DNA from: Candidatus Poseidoniaceae archaeon | GTDB lineage: Archaea; Thermoplasmatota; Poseidoniia; Poseidoniales; Poseidoniaceae | Direction of reading: 5' to 3' | DNA: 13,340 nucleotides | Assembly: GCA_013330925.1 (NCBI GenBank) | Contig: DUHJ01000085.1 | Coordinates: forward strand, 1 to 13,340 | Shown: positions 1 through 6,762 of the stretch, piece by piece | Numbering within the stretch: position 1 is the stretch's first letter | Layout of the letters: every line of letters begins with the position of its first letter | Translations under genes and position numbers: made by a program | Notes under the pieces: model-generated | Databases searched by the model: none | What the model was told of the DNA's origin: nothing | The model's input: only the letters and a program-made list of their open reading frames with translations

Positions 1-99
1 CCGGGGCATGCCGCTCTTGAGCAGACGGAGGCGACGACGGTAGTCGGTGGTGGCCGAGAGACGGCGGCGGAAAATGGTACGGCGACGGGTGTGCTGCAT
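1..99 (-). CDS. rpl18: Ribosomal protein uL18 (L18p), N-terminal fragment
   Basis: Large-subunit protein that binds 5S rRNA in the central protuberance. Only the first 33 residues are in the window; the rest lies beyond position 1. The basic start with FRRRLSATTDYRRRLRLLKSG matches the archaeal uL18 N-terminus (FRRRREGKTDYRxRLxLLKSG). The ATG overlaps the last base of the eL19 stop (TGATG), so translation is probably coupled. A weak GGAGAG site lies about 9-11 nt upstream. In archaeal spc operons this gene normally precedes uS5, uL30 and uL15, which would be expected just outside the window. Confidence 0.93.
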   Translation of the reverse strand, partial: MQHTRRRTIFRRRLSATTDYRRRLRLLKSGMPR

Positions 100-560
100 C
101 AGGATTCACTCTCCTTGAAATGGACGCCTTCGACGCCCATCTGGGTGCGCATGTGCGCAATGGATCGGTACGAACCGCCCTTCGCCTTGAGGTAGTAGTG
201 GCGGTAAGCGTTGGCGTCCAAGGTGCCGTCGGTGCGGAGGTCCTTGAGGACGCGGCGCTGCGCACGGATGGTCCGCATCCAGCGGGACTTGCGAGGGTTG
301 CGCGCGTTGGCGGTACCTTGTCGCTTTCCTTGCCCCTTGCGGCGGCCCTTGCGTTTTTGTTCAAGACGAACGCGAGCGCGGACGCGGGAGGTTCCTTGAA
401 CGGCCTTGGCCTTGATGATGCCCTGGTCGATGAACTCACGAATGTCCTCTGTTTGGACGGCGCTGGCGACCATGTCGATGTAGTCGGAGTTGATCCACAC
501 ACGGTGGACTCCGCATCCGAGGATCTTGGCAGCGAGGCGCTTCTGGTTGGTCAACTGCAT
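99..560 (-). CDS. rpl19e: Ribosomal protein eL19 (L19e)
   Basis: Large-subunit protein shared by archaea and eukaryotes and absent from bacteria. It is 153 residues, the usual archaeal length. The N-terminal globular part (LTNQKRLAAKILGCGVHRVW) is followed by a basic helical hinge (residues about 60-95, rich in K, R and G) and then a C-terminal helix region with RTDGTLDANAYRHYYLKAKGG, all typical of the family. The ATG overlaps the last base of the eL32 stop and has a GGAGGG site 8 nt upstream. It lies between eL32 and uL18, the standard archaeal spc order. Confidence 0.97.
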   Translation of the reverse strand: MQLTNQKRLAAKILGCGVHRVWINSDYIDMVASAVQTEDIREFIDQGIIKAKAVQGTSRVRARVRLEQKRKGRRKGQGKRQGTANARNPRKSRWMRTIRAQRRVLKDLRTDGTLDANAYRHYYLKAKGGSYRSIAHMRTQMGVEGVHFKESES

Positions 561-1198
561 CAGGCATCCCTCCGGCGGTTGAGCACGCGAATGCCGAGTT
601 CGTCGGCACGGGCGTGAATGGTGGCACGCTTGCGGCCGCCGACGGCGGAGCCGATGCGGGCTGCCTCCACGGCGGGGTCAATGGCGTCGAGGTCGGCCAC
701 GTTGTGGACCATGACCTCGGAGAAGCCGCTGGGGTGCAGGCCGCGAGCGGCTGCAACCTTTCCGTGACCAACACGGACAAGCGATCCGCGGTACTTGTAG
801 TTCCGACGTTGCTTGTTGTCCATCCCCTTGGGCTTGCGCCATCCAGAGCGGGACAAGCGCGCATAGCGGAACCATTCGGTTCGGCGGAAGGTGGGGGTCT
901 TGGCCTTCTGAGCCGCACGCAGGGCCAAGGCCTCGCGGGTGGCGTCGTCGAGCACGGGCTTTTGGCGTGCGGTGTGAAGTTCATCCTCACCCTCGCCGTC
1001 CCAGTCGTCGTCGTCCCATGCGTCATCCTTGTCCTGAGAGGCTTCAGGCGCCTCGGGAGCTTCGTCTTGTGCGGGAGCGTCATCGGCGCCTTCGAGGCGA
1101 GCGATGAGGTCCTTCTTGTTCCCAGAAACGGGAAGGTCACGTTCCTTGAGCAACTCCTTGAGTTGCGCCACGGTCATGCTGCTGAAATCGTCAGACAT
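560..1198 (-). CDS. rpl32e: Ribosomal protein eL32 with N-terminal SAP domain
   Basis: Large-subunit protein eL32, 212 residues with the start chosen here. The C-terminal core from about residue 95 carries family signatures: FRRTEWFRYARLSR, RGLHPSGF, VMVHNV and AVGGRKRA. Residues 8-37 (MTVAQLKELLKERDLPVSGN, then KKDLIARLEG) match a SAP helix-extended loop-helix domain, usually a DNA/RNA-binding module. Residues about 38-77 form a very acidic, proline/alanine-containing linker (DDAWDDDDWDGEGEDE). The ATG at 1198 is preferred over an in-frame GTG at 1207, because GGAG lies 8 nt before the ATG but abuts the GTG. The gene begins 5 nt after the uL6 stop. Some archaeal eL32 proteins carry N-terminal extensions; a SAP domain in this position is the unusual part. 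Confidence 0.95.
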   Translation of the reverse strand: MSDDFSSMTVAQLKELLKERDLPVSGNKKDLIARLEGADDAPAQDEAPEAPEASQDKDDAWDDDDWDGEGEDELHTARQKPVLDDATREALALRAAQKAKTPTFRRTEWFRYARLSRSGWRKPKGMDNKQRRNYKYRGSLVRVGHGKVAAARGLHPSGFSEVMVHNVADLDAIDPAVEAARIGSAVGGRKRATIHARADELGIRVLNRRRDA

Positions 1199-1203
1199 CT
1201 TGA

Positions 1204-1743
1204 TCACTCCTTCGCAACGCGGTAGATACCGTCTTGGAACACGCGGCGGTCACGGTTCTTCACCGTGGTGCAGCGTTCGATGTTTGCTGCGGTCTGACCG
1301 ACCGCCTCCTTGTCGATGCCGCTCACGATGACGTCGGTCTTGTTTTCGACGCGAACGTCAACGCCACTGAGGATGTCGGCTCGGCGAGGGACACGCTCAC
1401 CGAAGTAATTGTTCACCACGAACTCAGAACCTTCAACCTTCATGGTCATGGGGAAGTGAGAGTAGAAGCACCGCAAGGTGTAGGAGAAGCCGTCGGTGAC
1501 GCCCTTCACCATGTTCTTGATGTGGGCATTCCAAGTACCGGCGAGTGCCTTTTCCTTGCGACGTGCAAGGTCAATGCGGACCATGAGGCCAGCACCGTCC
1601 TGCAGGAGCTGCACGCGGCTGCTTTGGAACGCACGGGAGACTTCACCCTTGGGGCCCTTGACGGTCAGCACACCATCGGCGATGGCTGCGCTGACGCCCT
1701 CGGGCAGGTCGATGGCGTGTTCGATTCGGTCAATCTTCACCAT
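1204..1743 (-). CDS. rpl6: Ribosomal protein uL6 (L6p)
   Basis: Large-subunit protein near the factor-binding centre and sarcin-ricin loop. It is 179 residues, normal for archaea. Visible signatures are VTVKGPKGEVSR-like text near the N-terminus (GVLTVKGPKGEVSR), KGVTDGFSYTLRCFYSHFP in the middle, and a second repeat of the fold with FGER, DVRVENKTDVIVSGIDKEAVGQ and RVFQDGIY. The uS8 stop TGA is part of the ribosome binding site (TGAGGTGAG), 7 nt before the ATG, so the two genes are probably translationally coupled. Confidence 0.97.
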   Translation of the reverse strand: MVKIDRIEHAIDLPEGVSAAIADGVLTVKGPKGEVSRAFQSSRVQLLQDGAGLMVRIDLARRKEKALAGTWNAHIKNMVKGVTDGFSYTLRCFYSHFPMTMKVEGSEFVVNNYFGERVPRRADILSGVDVRVENKTDVIVSGIDKEAVGQTAANIERCTTVKNRDRRVFQDGIYRVAKE

Positions 1744-1752
1744 GGTCTCACC

Positions 1753-2142
1753 TCAGTACACAAAGGCCAGGAGTTTCCCACCGATGCGGGCGTCCTTGGC
1801 GTCGTAGTGGTTCATCACACCAGAGCTGGTCGAGAGGATCAGAAGTCCGAAGTCCTGCGCAGGCAGGTAGCGGGACTCCCACTGCTCGTACTCTTGGCGG
1901 CGCACGCTGTGGCGCGGCTTGACGGTGCCACAGCGGTTGATGGCTCCACGAAGTTGGACGGCGTAGTGTCCACCACGTCCGTCCTCTTCGCGCTCGTACT
2001 CACCGACGTAGCCGGCTTTCTGCATGATGGAAAGGACGTTGCCCAACAGCTTGGAAGCCGGGGAAAGGGCAACGGTCATTTTACCGGCCTGTTCAGCGTT
2101 GTGAATCTTGACCAGTGCGTCGTTCAGCGGATCGAATTGCAT
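1753..2142 (-). CDS. rps8: Ribosomal protein uS8 (S8p)
   Basis: Primary 16S rRNA-binding protein of the small-subunit platform. It is 129 residues, standard for archaea. It begins with DPLNDALVKIHNAEQAGK, has the YVGEYE turn and the INRCGTVKPR stretch, and ends with the conserved C-terminal RNA-binding part (LPAQDFGLLILSTSSGVMNH, then GGKLLAFVY). A strong GGAGGGGG site lies in the 15-nt gap after uS14. Its position between uS14 and uL6 is canonical. Confidence 0.97.
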   Translation of the reverse strand: MQFDPLNDALVKIHNAEQAGKMTVALSPASKLLGNVLSIMQKAGYVGEYEREEDGRGGHYAVQLRGAINRCGTVKPRHSVRRQEYEQWESRYLPAQDFGLLILSTSSGVMNHYDAKDARIGGKLLAFVY

Positions 2143-2157
2143 CTTACATCCCCCTCC

Positions 2158-2310
2158 TCAGTTCAACTTCCTGAAGCCAATTTCGGGCCCCACGTCTCGG
2201 AAACACTGGCGGCAAAGGCGCAGCCCGTGTCGGCGAATCAGACCGCGGCGGCGGCCGCAGCGTCGGCAGCCGTTCGTACGGCCAATGCGTTCTCCATGAT
2301 CTCGTGCCAT
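2158..2310 (-). CDS. rps14: Ribosomal protein uS14, zinc-binding form
   Basis: Small-subunit head protein of 50 residues. Cysteines 15, 18, 33 and 36 form a four-cysteine zinc site (CRRC ... CRQC), the archaeal type. The C-terminus [18 protein letters not shown] matches the family ending (CRQCFRE.A..IGF.K). The longer open frame extends upstream, but the ATG at 2310 is chosen because it starts [15 protein letters not shown] sequence and has GGAGGAG about 8-10 nt upstream. That site overlaps the uL5 stop. Confidence 0.95.
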   Translation of the reverse strand: MARDHGERIGRTNGCRRCGRRRGLIRRHGLRLCRQCFRDVGPEIGFRKLN

Positions 2311-2315
2311 TTTCT

Positions 2316-2843
2316 TCACTCCTCCATGATTTCCAGACCAAACGTCTCCTTGAACCAAGCACGGGACTGGTCCGGAGTGACGCGGTGCTGTTGTCCGACC
2401 TTCCCCTTGTGGCGACGGCGTCGAGAGACGCGATGGCCGGGGCGCTCGAGCACCACGGTGATGTCCATGCCGAAGATGCCGATCTCAGGATCGTACTTCT
2501 GCTCGGGGAAATCCGTGTAGTCACGGATGCCGAAGGAAAGGTTGCCAGAGCGGTCGAAGTTCCACGACGGGATGGTGTTCTCACGAACCCAGAAGGCTTC
2601 CTTGAGGAAGCTCATGATGCGCTCCTGGTCCCGCATGGTCACTTTACAACCGATGGGAGCGCCTTGGCGCACCTTCAGGTCGCGGTTTTGGATGCGACCG
2701 AGGGTGCGCTGTGGGCGGACACCGGTCACGAGTTCCAGCACCTTCTCGGCGTTGAGGAGGCGTTCGCCACCTTCTCCCACACCGATGTTGACGGAGATTT
2801 TGGTGATGCGTGGTTGCATCATGGGGTTGACGGACTCGCTCAC
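2316..2843 (-). CDS. rpl5: Ribosomal protein uL5 (L5p)
   Basis: 5S rRNA-binding protein of the central protuberance, 175 residues, normal archaeal length. Signatures are [20 protein letters not shown] near the N-terminus, [13 protein letters not shown] text ([12 protein letters not shown]), [31 protein letters not shown], and [15 protein letters not shown]. The start is GTG at 2843, overlapping the eS4 stop by 4 nt (GTGA) with GGAGG 7 nt upstream. A later ATG in the same frame would remove conserved N-terminal residues. Confidence 0.96.
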   Translation of the reverse strand: MSESVNPMMQPRITKISVNIGVGEGGERLLNAEKVLELVTGVRPQRTLGRIQNRDLKVRQGAPIGCKVTMRDQERIMSFLKEAFWVRENTIPSWNFDRSGNLSFGIRDYTDFPEQKYDPEIGIFGMDITVVLERPGHRVSRRRRHKGKVGQQHRVTPDQSRAWFKETFGLEIMEE

Positions 2844-3541
2844 GCGGCCACCTCCGTGGTCGGCAGGTCGGCGGATCCGACAGCAAACACGTTACCGACG
2901 GTGGTGCCGAAGTCGTCGAACTGAACCTCGTTGGGCATGCTCGAGCGCTTGACGATGTATTCCTTCACGTCGGCGAAACTGCCCACGTGCACACCGCCGA
3001 TGAGGTAGCATCGGGTGCCCTCGGCGAAGACGATGTGCTCCAGGACCTCTTGGTCCGGAAGGGAGATGCGCACCGCATCGTGGGTGGCGTATTGATTTGC
3101 ATCGTCGACGAGGAAGTTGCGGCCGTCGTGGAGGTTGACCTGAGTCTTTCCGCCCTTGATGGTGTTCTTCCCTTCCACACGGCAAACCTTCCACGCGGCG
3201 TCTGACGCGGGGATGGGGCGGTAGCGGAGGCGACCCTTGTGGTCGAGGATGCAGCGGTAGTTGTCTTCGCCCAAGGTGAGGACGTCCATGAGGCCGACGC
3301 TTCGGCGGGTCTCACGGCACACGCGGCCGTCGACCTTGACGATGCCTTGGTTGAGGATGGCGCGAACCTCACGGTTGGAGGTCGCGAGACCGAGGACGTC
3401 GCGGATGATCATGTTGAGCGGCATACCGCGCTCGAGGGAGTGGGCTCCGGGCTTGGGCTTGGACACCCAGATGCTGGTCTTCCGGGGAAGAGGCCAGCTG
3501 CGGGGCATGACGAGGCGCTTCAGGTGGTTTGGGCTGGCCAT
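2840..3541 (-). CDS. rps4e: Ribosomal protein eS4 (S4e)
   Basis: Small-subunit protein of the archaeal/eukaryotic S4e family, 233 residues. The N-terminus HLKRLVMPRSWPLPRK is diagnostic. It is followed by an S4-type RNA-binding segment (LNQGIVKVDGRVCRETRRSVGLMDV at about residues 70-95) and a KOW-like C-terminal region. The ATG at 3541 is preferred to an in-frame TTG at 3550, since AGGAG lies 9 nt before the ATG. The gene begins 5 nt after the uL24 stop. It lies between uL24 and uL5, as in other archaea. Confidence 0.96.
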   Translation of the reverse strand: MASPNHLKRLVMPRSWPLPRKTSIWVSKPKPGAHSLERGMPLNMIIRDVLGLATSNREVRAILNQGIVKVDGRVCRETRRSVGLMDVLTLGEDNYRCILDHKGRLRYRPIPASDAAWKVCRVEGKNTIKGGKTQVNLHDGRNFLVDDANQYATHDAVRISLPDQEVLEHIVFAEGTRCYLIGGVHVGSFADVKEYIVKRSSMPNEVQFDDFGTTVGNVFAVGSADLPTTEVAA

Positions 3542-3546
3542 GATGT

Positions 3547-3954
3547 TCAACTCCTGTTCTCCGTGAGTTTCTGCATTCGCAGCTTGTCTGATTCGTCCAG
3601 ACGGGTGATGACGACGTTCGAGGCGTGCACGGGGACGGCTTCCTCACGGTTGTCGGACTTGGCGACGGTGACGCCTTCAATGGTGAGGCGACCCGTGTTG
3701 GAGTCGACGGTCAGGACGACCCCTTCGGTCGCCCCGTCGTGGCGCTTGCCACCGTGGCGCTTGCCACCGTGTGCCATGTCGCCACGGACCACGCGAACGG
3801 TGTCGCCAACGCGAACCGTGGTGGTACGAAGGTGAGCGAGGCGCTCGTCGGGGTTCGCCAACATGAGGCGTGCCGCAACGTTTCGTCGCTTGATGTGCTG
3901 GGGCGCGTTGGCCTGGGCCTTGCGCTGCTTGCCGGGCTTGCTGCTCTTCACCAT
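3547..3954 (-). CDS. rpl24: Ribosomal protein uL24 (L24p) with a KOW-loop insertion
   Basis: Early-assembly large-subunit protein, 135 residues. The N-terminus (SSKPGKQRKAQANAPQHIKRR) and a KOW domain beginning VGDTVRVVRGD identify it. Where the family normally has a short GHEGKV-type loop, this protein has the repeat-rich stretch AHGGKRHGGKRHDGATEG (residues about 72-89). This stretch is encoded partly by a perfect 15-bp tandem duplication. Of two adjacent ATGs, the second (3954) is chosen because it puts GAGG 7 nt upstream; the first leaves only 4 nt. The uL14 stop lies inside the binding site (TGAGGTGAG). Confidence 0.95.
   Translation of the reverse strand: MVKSSKPGKQRKAQANAPQHIKRRNVAARLMLANPDERLAHLRTTTVRVGDTVRVVRGDMAHGGKRHGGKRHDGATEGVVLTVDSNTGRLTIEGVTVAKSDNREEAVPVHASNVVITRLDESDKLRMQKLTENRS
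3738..3767. repeat. Perfect 15-bp tandem duplication inside uL24
   Basis: The unit cgtggcgcttgccac occurs twice back to back (3738-3752 and 3753-3767), with the first 4 bases of a third copy following. Because 15 is a multiple of three, it adds whole codons. On the minus strand it encodes HGGKR-type units in the KOW loop of uL24, followed by a diverged third unit (HDGAT). Replication slippage or unequal exchange is the likely origin. Confidence 0.9.
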
Positions 3955-3963
3955 CATCTCACC

Positions 3964-4362
3964 TCACACAATTTGCTTCGCCGTGGCGGCGATCCTAGGC
4001 CAGCGCTCTGCGGCTTCGCGAGCCACTGGGCCCTCGATGTCGGAACCTTGGACGTCGCCACGCTCGTTGACGATGACGCAGGCGTTGTCCTCGAACTGCA
4101 CCCAACTTCCGTCGGCACGACGGAAGGGGCGGCGTTGCCGCACGATGACGGCGTTGAACATTTGGCGACGGGTTTGCGGGGTCCCCTTCTTGACGGAGAC
4201 CTTCGCAAGGTGCCCGACACCCGCGGAGGGGTATCGGCGCATGGTGCCACCGAGCTTCAGGACGTTGATGATCTGGACGACCTTTGCGCCGGTGTTGTCG
4301 GCGACGTGGAGGCGTGCAGCCGTGGGCAATCCACGGGTTTGACGGCCGGCGATGCCCTTCAT
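3964..4362 (-). CDS. rpl14: Ribosomal protein uL14 (L14p)
   Basis: Large-subunit interface protein forming the bridge to 16S rRNA, 132 residues. Signatures are ARLHVADNTGAKVVQIINV, the YPSAGVGHLAKVSVKKG strand region, VIVRQRRPFRRADG, and FEDNACVIVNERGDVQGSDIEGPVAREAAERWPRIA, matching the archaeal/eukaryotic L23e-like form. The ATG overlaps the last base of the uS17 stop (TGATG), indicating coupled translation. Gene order uS17-uL14-uL24 is canonical. Confidence 0.97.
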   Translation of the reverse strand: MKGIAGRQTRGLPTAARLHVADNTGAKVVQIINVLKLGGTMRRYPSAGVGHLAKVSVKKGTPQTRRQMFNAVIVRQRRPFRRADGSWVQFEDNACVIVNERGDVQGSDIEGPVAREAAERWPRIAATAKQIV

Positions 4363-4700
4363 CAGGCCTCACCACCGGAGGTAACTTCGATCACACAGAA
4401 GGCGACCGATTTGGAAAGCGGGCGGCATTCCATGACCTTGACCGTGTCACCGACCTCGACCTTGCCGATGCAGGCAGGGAGGTGGGCGCTCATCTTGCTG
4501 GTTCGCTTCTCGTATCGCTCATACTTCTGCATGTAGCGCACGTTGTCACGCTGCAAGGTGATCGTGTTCTGCATACCAACGCTGGCGATGGTGCCCTCGA
4601 GCACCTGGCCGCGCAAGCGGAGGCTGCCGTAGAAGGGACAGTTCTCGTCCCCGTCCCACTCATCAGTGGGGGCCTTCACGTCGATTCCAATGTCTCGCAT
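4362..4700 (-). CDS. rps17: Ribosomal protein uS17 (S17p)
   Basis: Primary 16S rRNA-binding protein, 112 residues, the longer archaeal form with an N-terminal extension (NCPFYGSLRLRGQVLEGTI). The OB-fold signatures follow: KYERYEKRTSKMSAHLPA and VGDTVKVMECRPLSKSVAFCVIEV. The ATG at 4700 is chosen over an in-frame GTG at 4706 because AAGG lies 7 nt before the ATG, while the GTG overlaps it. The start is 2 nt after the Rnp1 stop. Confidence 0.95.
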   Translation of the reverse strand: MRDIGIDVKAPTDEWDGDENCPFYGSLRLRGQVLEGTIASVGMQNTITLQRDNVRYMQKYERYEKRTSKMSAHLPACIGKVEVGDTVKVMECRPLSKSVAFCVIEVTSGGEA

Positions 4701-4702
4701 GT

Positions 4703-4966
4703 TCACACCTTCGGGTAGTTGCGGTTGGTCCTGTCTTCGGGTCGCTGCCGCATCAGCGAGCCGTCGATGACGGTCGAGAAACCGTCGATGGAAAAGGAAA
4801 GCCCGGCCTTGCCGAGCGTGAGGGCGCGATCGCCCTCGAGGAGATGGAGGGTATGGCGGGTCTCGTCCACGACGAGCCCTTGTCGGCCGACCAACGTCGG
4901 GTCGGCGGCGTCAACGACGGTCAAACCGGCGCCGATCCAGGGGAGATTACGAACGTCCATGATCAT
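4703..4966 (-). CDS. rnp1: RNase P protein component 1 (Rpp29/Rnp1 family)
   Basis: Protein subunit of archaeal RNase P, which matures tRNA 5' ends; homologue of eukaryotic Rpp29/Pop4. It is 87 residues with the start used here. The Sm-like barrel signatures are visible: NPTLVGRQGLVVDETRHTLHL-like text (DPTLVGRQGLVVDETR) and the C-terminal DGSLMRQRPEDRT, close to the family's DGSLLxGRPEDR. The ATG overlaps the aIF1 stop by 4 nt (ATGA). A second in-frame ATG at 4960 is possible: the GGAGG site is 4 nt from the first and 10 nt from the second, so spacing does not decide. Its place between aIF1 and uS17 is common in euryarchaea. Confidence 0.9.
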   Translation of the reverse strand: MIMDVRNLPWIGAGLTVVDAADPTLVGRQGLVVDETRHTLHLLEGDRALTLGKAGLSFSIDGFSTVIDGSLMRQRPEDRTNRNYPKV

Positions 4967-5262
4967 CGCACCTCCACATTGTATCCGTTGTTTCGAAGCA
5001 CCTGAGCCGCCTTCTTCTTGTGGTCCCCTTGGAGTTCAATCGTGCGTCCCTTCACCGTACCGCCAGCAGCACACTTGTTCTTGAGCAACTTTGCGAGTTT
5101 GTTGATGTCAATGGCACCGTCATCGAGCCCTTCCACCTTTGTCACAATCTTGCCGTACCTCCGCTTGTCCGTGCTCAGAATTGCGCGTTGTTGTTCCTTG
5201 GCGATCTCTTGGCAAATGCAGAGCTCGTTGGGGAGCCCACAAACGCTGCAGATGGCGGCCAT
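4963..5262 (-). CDS. Translation initiation factor aIF1 (SUI1 homologue)
   Basis: Archaeal initiation factor 1, which sharpens start-codon selection on the small subunit. It is 99 residues. The N-terminus has a cysteine cluster (C5, C8, C15, C17: CSVCGLPNELCIC), a likely zinc knuckle seen in archaeal aIF1, followed by EIAKEQQ. The SUI1 domain covers the rest (KVEGLDDGAIDINKLAKLLKNK, CAAGGTVKGRTIELQGDH, VLRNNGYNVEVR). AAGGAG lies 10 nt upstream in the 20-nt gap after uL29, the largest gap in the operon. Its presence among ribosomal genes is an established archaeal arrangement. Confidence 0.95.
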   Translation of the reverse strand: MAAICSVCGLPNELCICQEIAKEQQRAILSTDKRRYGKIVTKVEGLDDGAIDINKLAKLLKNKCAAGGTVKGRTIELQGDHKKKAAQVLRNNGYNVEVR

Positions 5263-5282
5263 GTGATGTTGTCTCCTTGAAT

Positions 5283-5483
5283 TCAGTTGGCCCGCTGGGC
5301 GAGGTGGGTCTTGATGCGCGCGATGCTGCGGCTCGTGGCCTTGTAGGCCCCCATGTTGGCGGGGGTGCCACCAAGCGCCTTTTCCGCGTTGAGTTGGAGC
5401 ATCTCCTCCTGCAGTTCGAGCAGGCGGGATTGCAGAGCGTCGAGGCTCATCGAAGCGATGTCGCGGTTGCTGACGTAGGTCAC
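5283..5483 (-). CDS. rpl29: Ribosomal protein uL29 (L29p)
   Basis: Small helical protein at the polypeptide exit tunnel, 66 residues with the start chosen here. Residues 14-28 (LDALQSRLLELQEEM) and the C-terminal ARIKTHLAQR helix are typical of the family. The start is GTG at 5483, overlapping the uS3 stop (GTGA), with GGAGG 7 nt upstream. The open frame continues far upstream inside uS3, but that part is out of frame with uS3 and unlike uL29. The next in-frame ATG would leave a protein shorter than usual. Confidence 0.92.
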   Translation of the reverse strand: MTYVSNRDIASMSLDALQSRLLELQEEMLQLNAEKALGGTPANMGAYKATSRSIARIKTHLAQRAN

Positions 5484-6145
5484 TCCTTCACCTCCTCGGC
5501 TGGGGCTTCGGCTGCTGCGGCCGCCCGGTTGGCCAACTCTTCGTCGCTGAAGATGCTGATTTCGTGGGGCAAGCGCGTACCAGGTCGCATGATTTCGACG
5601 GTGACGCCGATGGTGCCGAGTTTCTTCACGCACACCGAGTAGCCCTTGTCCATGTAGCGTTCTGCGGTTTCACCGCAGTACTTCACGTGACCAAGAATGA
5701 ACTTCTGGGTGCGGTTGCGCGACCCGGTCAACTTCCCTGCGAGGGTGATGATGACACCACGGGCGCCTGCGTCCATGATGTTCTGAGCGGCGGAGTGGCC
5801 AGCACGGCGGTAGTACCAGCCGCGCTCCATTGCTGAAGCGATCTTCTCGGCCATGACCTGCGCGTTGAGCGCTGGCGTTTCGACCTCGACCACGTCGAGC
5901 TTCGGGGAGGGGAGGGTGAACTCGTCGTTCAAGCGGCGCTGAAGTTCGTTGATGATTTTGCCACGGCGACCGATGACCATGCCCACGCGCTCCGCGGTCA
6001 CGGTGACCTTGGTGCCCGCGGGGGTACGAACGATATCGAGGCCACCGAAGCCGGCCTTCTTCGTGTTCTTCATCAGGAACTCCTTGACCAACAGACGGTC
6101 GACGTTCCGGTTGACAATGCGGCGGATGCTGTTTTCCTTGCTCAT
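5480..6145 (-). CDS. rps3: Ribosomal protein uS3 (S3p)
   Basis: Small-subunit head protein at the mRNA entry site, 221 residues. The N-terminal type 2 KH domain has the GxxG loop in MVIGRRGKIINELQRRL. The C-terminal domain has VMAEKIASAMERGWYYRRAGHSA and GARGVIITLAGKLTGSRNRTQ. The last 20 residues are an alanine/glutamate-rich tail, common in archaeal uS3 but variable. Two adjacent ATGs (6148, 6145) follow the uL22 stop. The second is chosen because GAGG is then 8 nt upstream instead of 5; either is possible. Confidence 0.96.
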   Translation of the reverse strand: MSKENSIRRIVNRNVDRLLVKEFLMKNTKKAGFGGLDIVRTPAGTKVTVTAERVGMVIGRRGKIINELQRRLNDEFTLPSPKLDVVEVETPALNAQVMAEKIASAMERGWYYRRAGHSAAQNIMDAGARGVIITLAGKLTGSRNRTQKFILGHVKYCGETAERYMDKGYSVCVKKLGTIGVTVEIMRPGTRLPHEISIFSDEELANRAAAAAEAPAEEVKE

Positions 6146-6155
6146 CATGTTCACC

Positions 6156-6752
6156 TCAGAACTCGTCGTCCTCCGCGTCGTAGGAGTCAGGAGCCTCAAG
6201 GAAGACCTCGAGGTTCACCTGGTAGTGATTCTTGGGGGTCGCTCGGCCACGGGCACGGGGCATGAAGCCACGCTTGATGAGGCCACGGTGGGCGGCGATG
6301 TGGGTGATGATCATGTCCTCAGCGTCGATGTCCTCGTGCTGGTGGCGGGCGTTGTCCATCGCGCTGTTGAGGAGCTTGATGACCACACGGGATGCCTTGA
6401 CGGGGTAACGACCGGGACCCATTCCACCCTTGCGGTGACCGACCATCGAGGGGCCAGATCGCTTGCGCTTCTTGTTGCCGGAACCCAAGCGGTATGGGAT
6501 GGCCTCGGCCTTGGCCCGAATGTCGGGTCGGTCCGAATCGATGAGAAGGACCTTCTCGAGCTTGCGGACGGCAGCACCGGCGGTCATGCCGCGAACGGTG
6601 CGGCAGATCTCGAAGCAGGCCTTGACGTGAACGTCCACGTTGGTGGCGCGTGCAACCGAAAGACGGTTGCCCTGCAAAGGCTGAGTGAAGCCCTTCTGAG
6701 GGAGTTGACGACGCTTGTCGCGTCGGTTCATGGTTCGTGCATTCTTGCCCAT
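6156..6752 (-). CDS. rpl22: Ribosomal protein uL22 (L22p), extended
   Basis: Large-subunit protein that lines the exit tunnel. At 198 residues it is longer than the roughly 150-160 usual for archaea. Family signatures are AAVRKLEKVL, VGHRKGGMGPGRYPVKASRVVIKLL, ITHIAAHRGLIKRGFMPRARGRATPKN and VNLEVFLE. The extra length comes from a basic N-terminus, an insertion before VGHRKGG (about residues 75-105, including GNKKRKRSG), and a short acidic tail (DSYDAEDDEF). The uS19 stop sits inside its ribosome binding site (TGAGGTGAG). Confidence 0.95.
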   Translation of the reverse strand: MGKNARTMNRRDKRRQLPQKGFTQPLQGNRLSVARATNVDVHVKACFEICRTVRGMTAGAAVRKLEKVLLIDSDRPDIRAKAEAIPYRLGSGNKKRKRSGPSMVGHRKGGMGPGRYPVKASRVVIKLLNSAMDNARHQHEDIDAEDMIITHIAAHRGLIKRGFMPRARGRATPKNHYQVNLEVFLEAPDSYDAEDDEF

Positions 6753-6762
6753 TCATCTCACC

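Noticed and set aside
1234..2520. Long plus-strand open frame (428 codons) opposite uL6, uS8, uS14 and uL5
   Set aside because: It runs antisense across four well-identified ribosomal genes, and its protein has no recognisable domain. Long antisense frames are expected in GC-rich genes.
5480..6199. uS3 start at the far upstream end of its open frame
   Set aside because: The extra residues overlap uL22 and do not resemble uS3. The ATG pair after the uL22 stop has the binding site.
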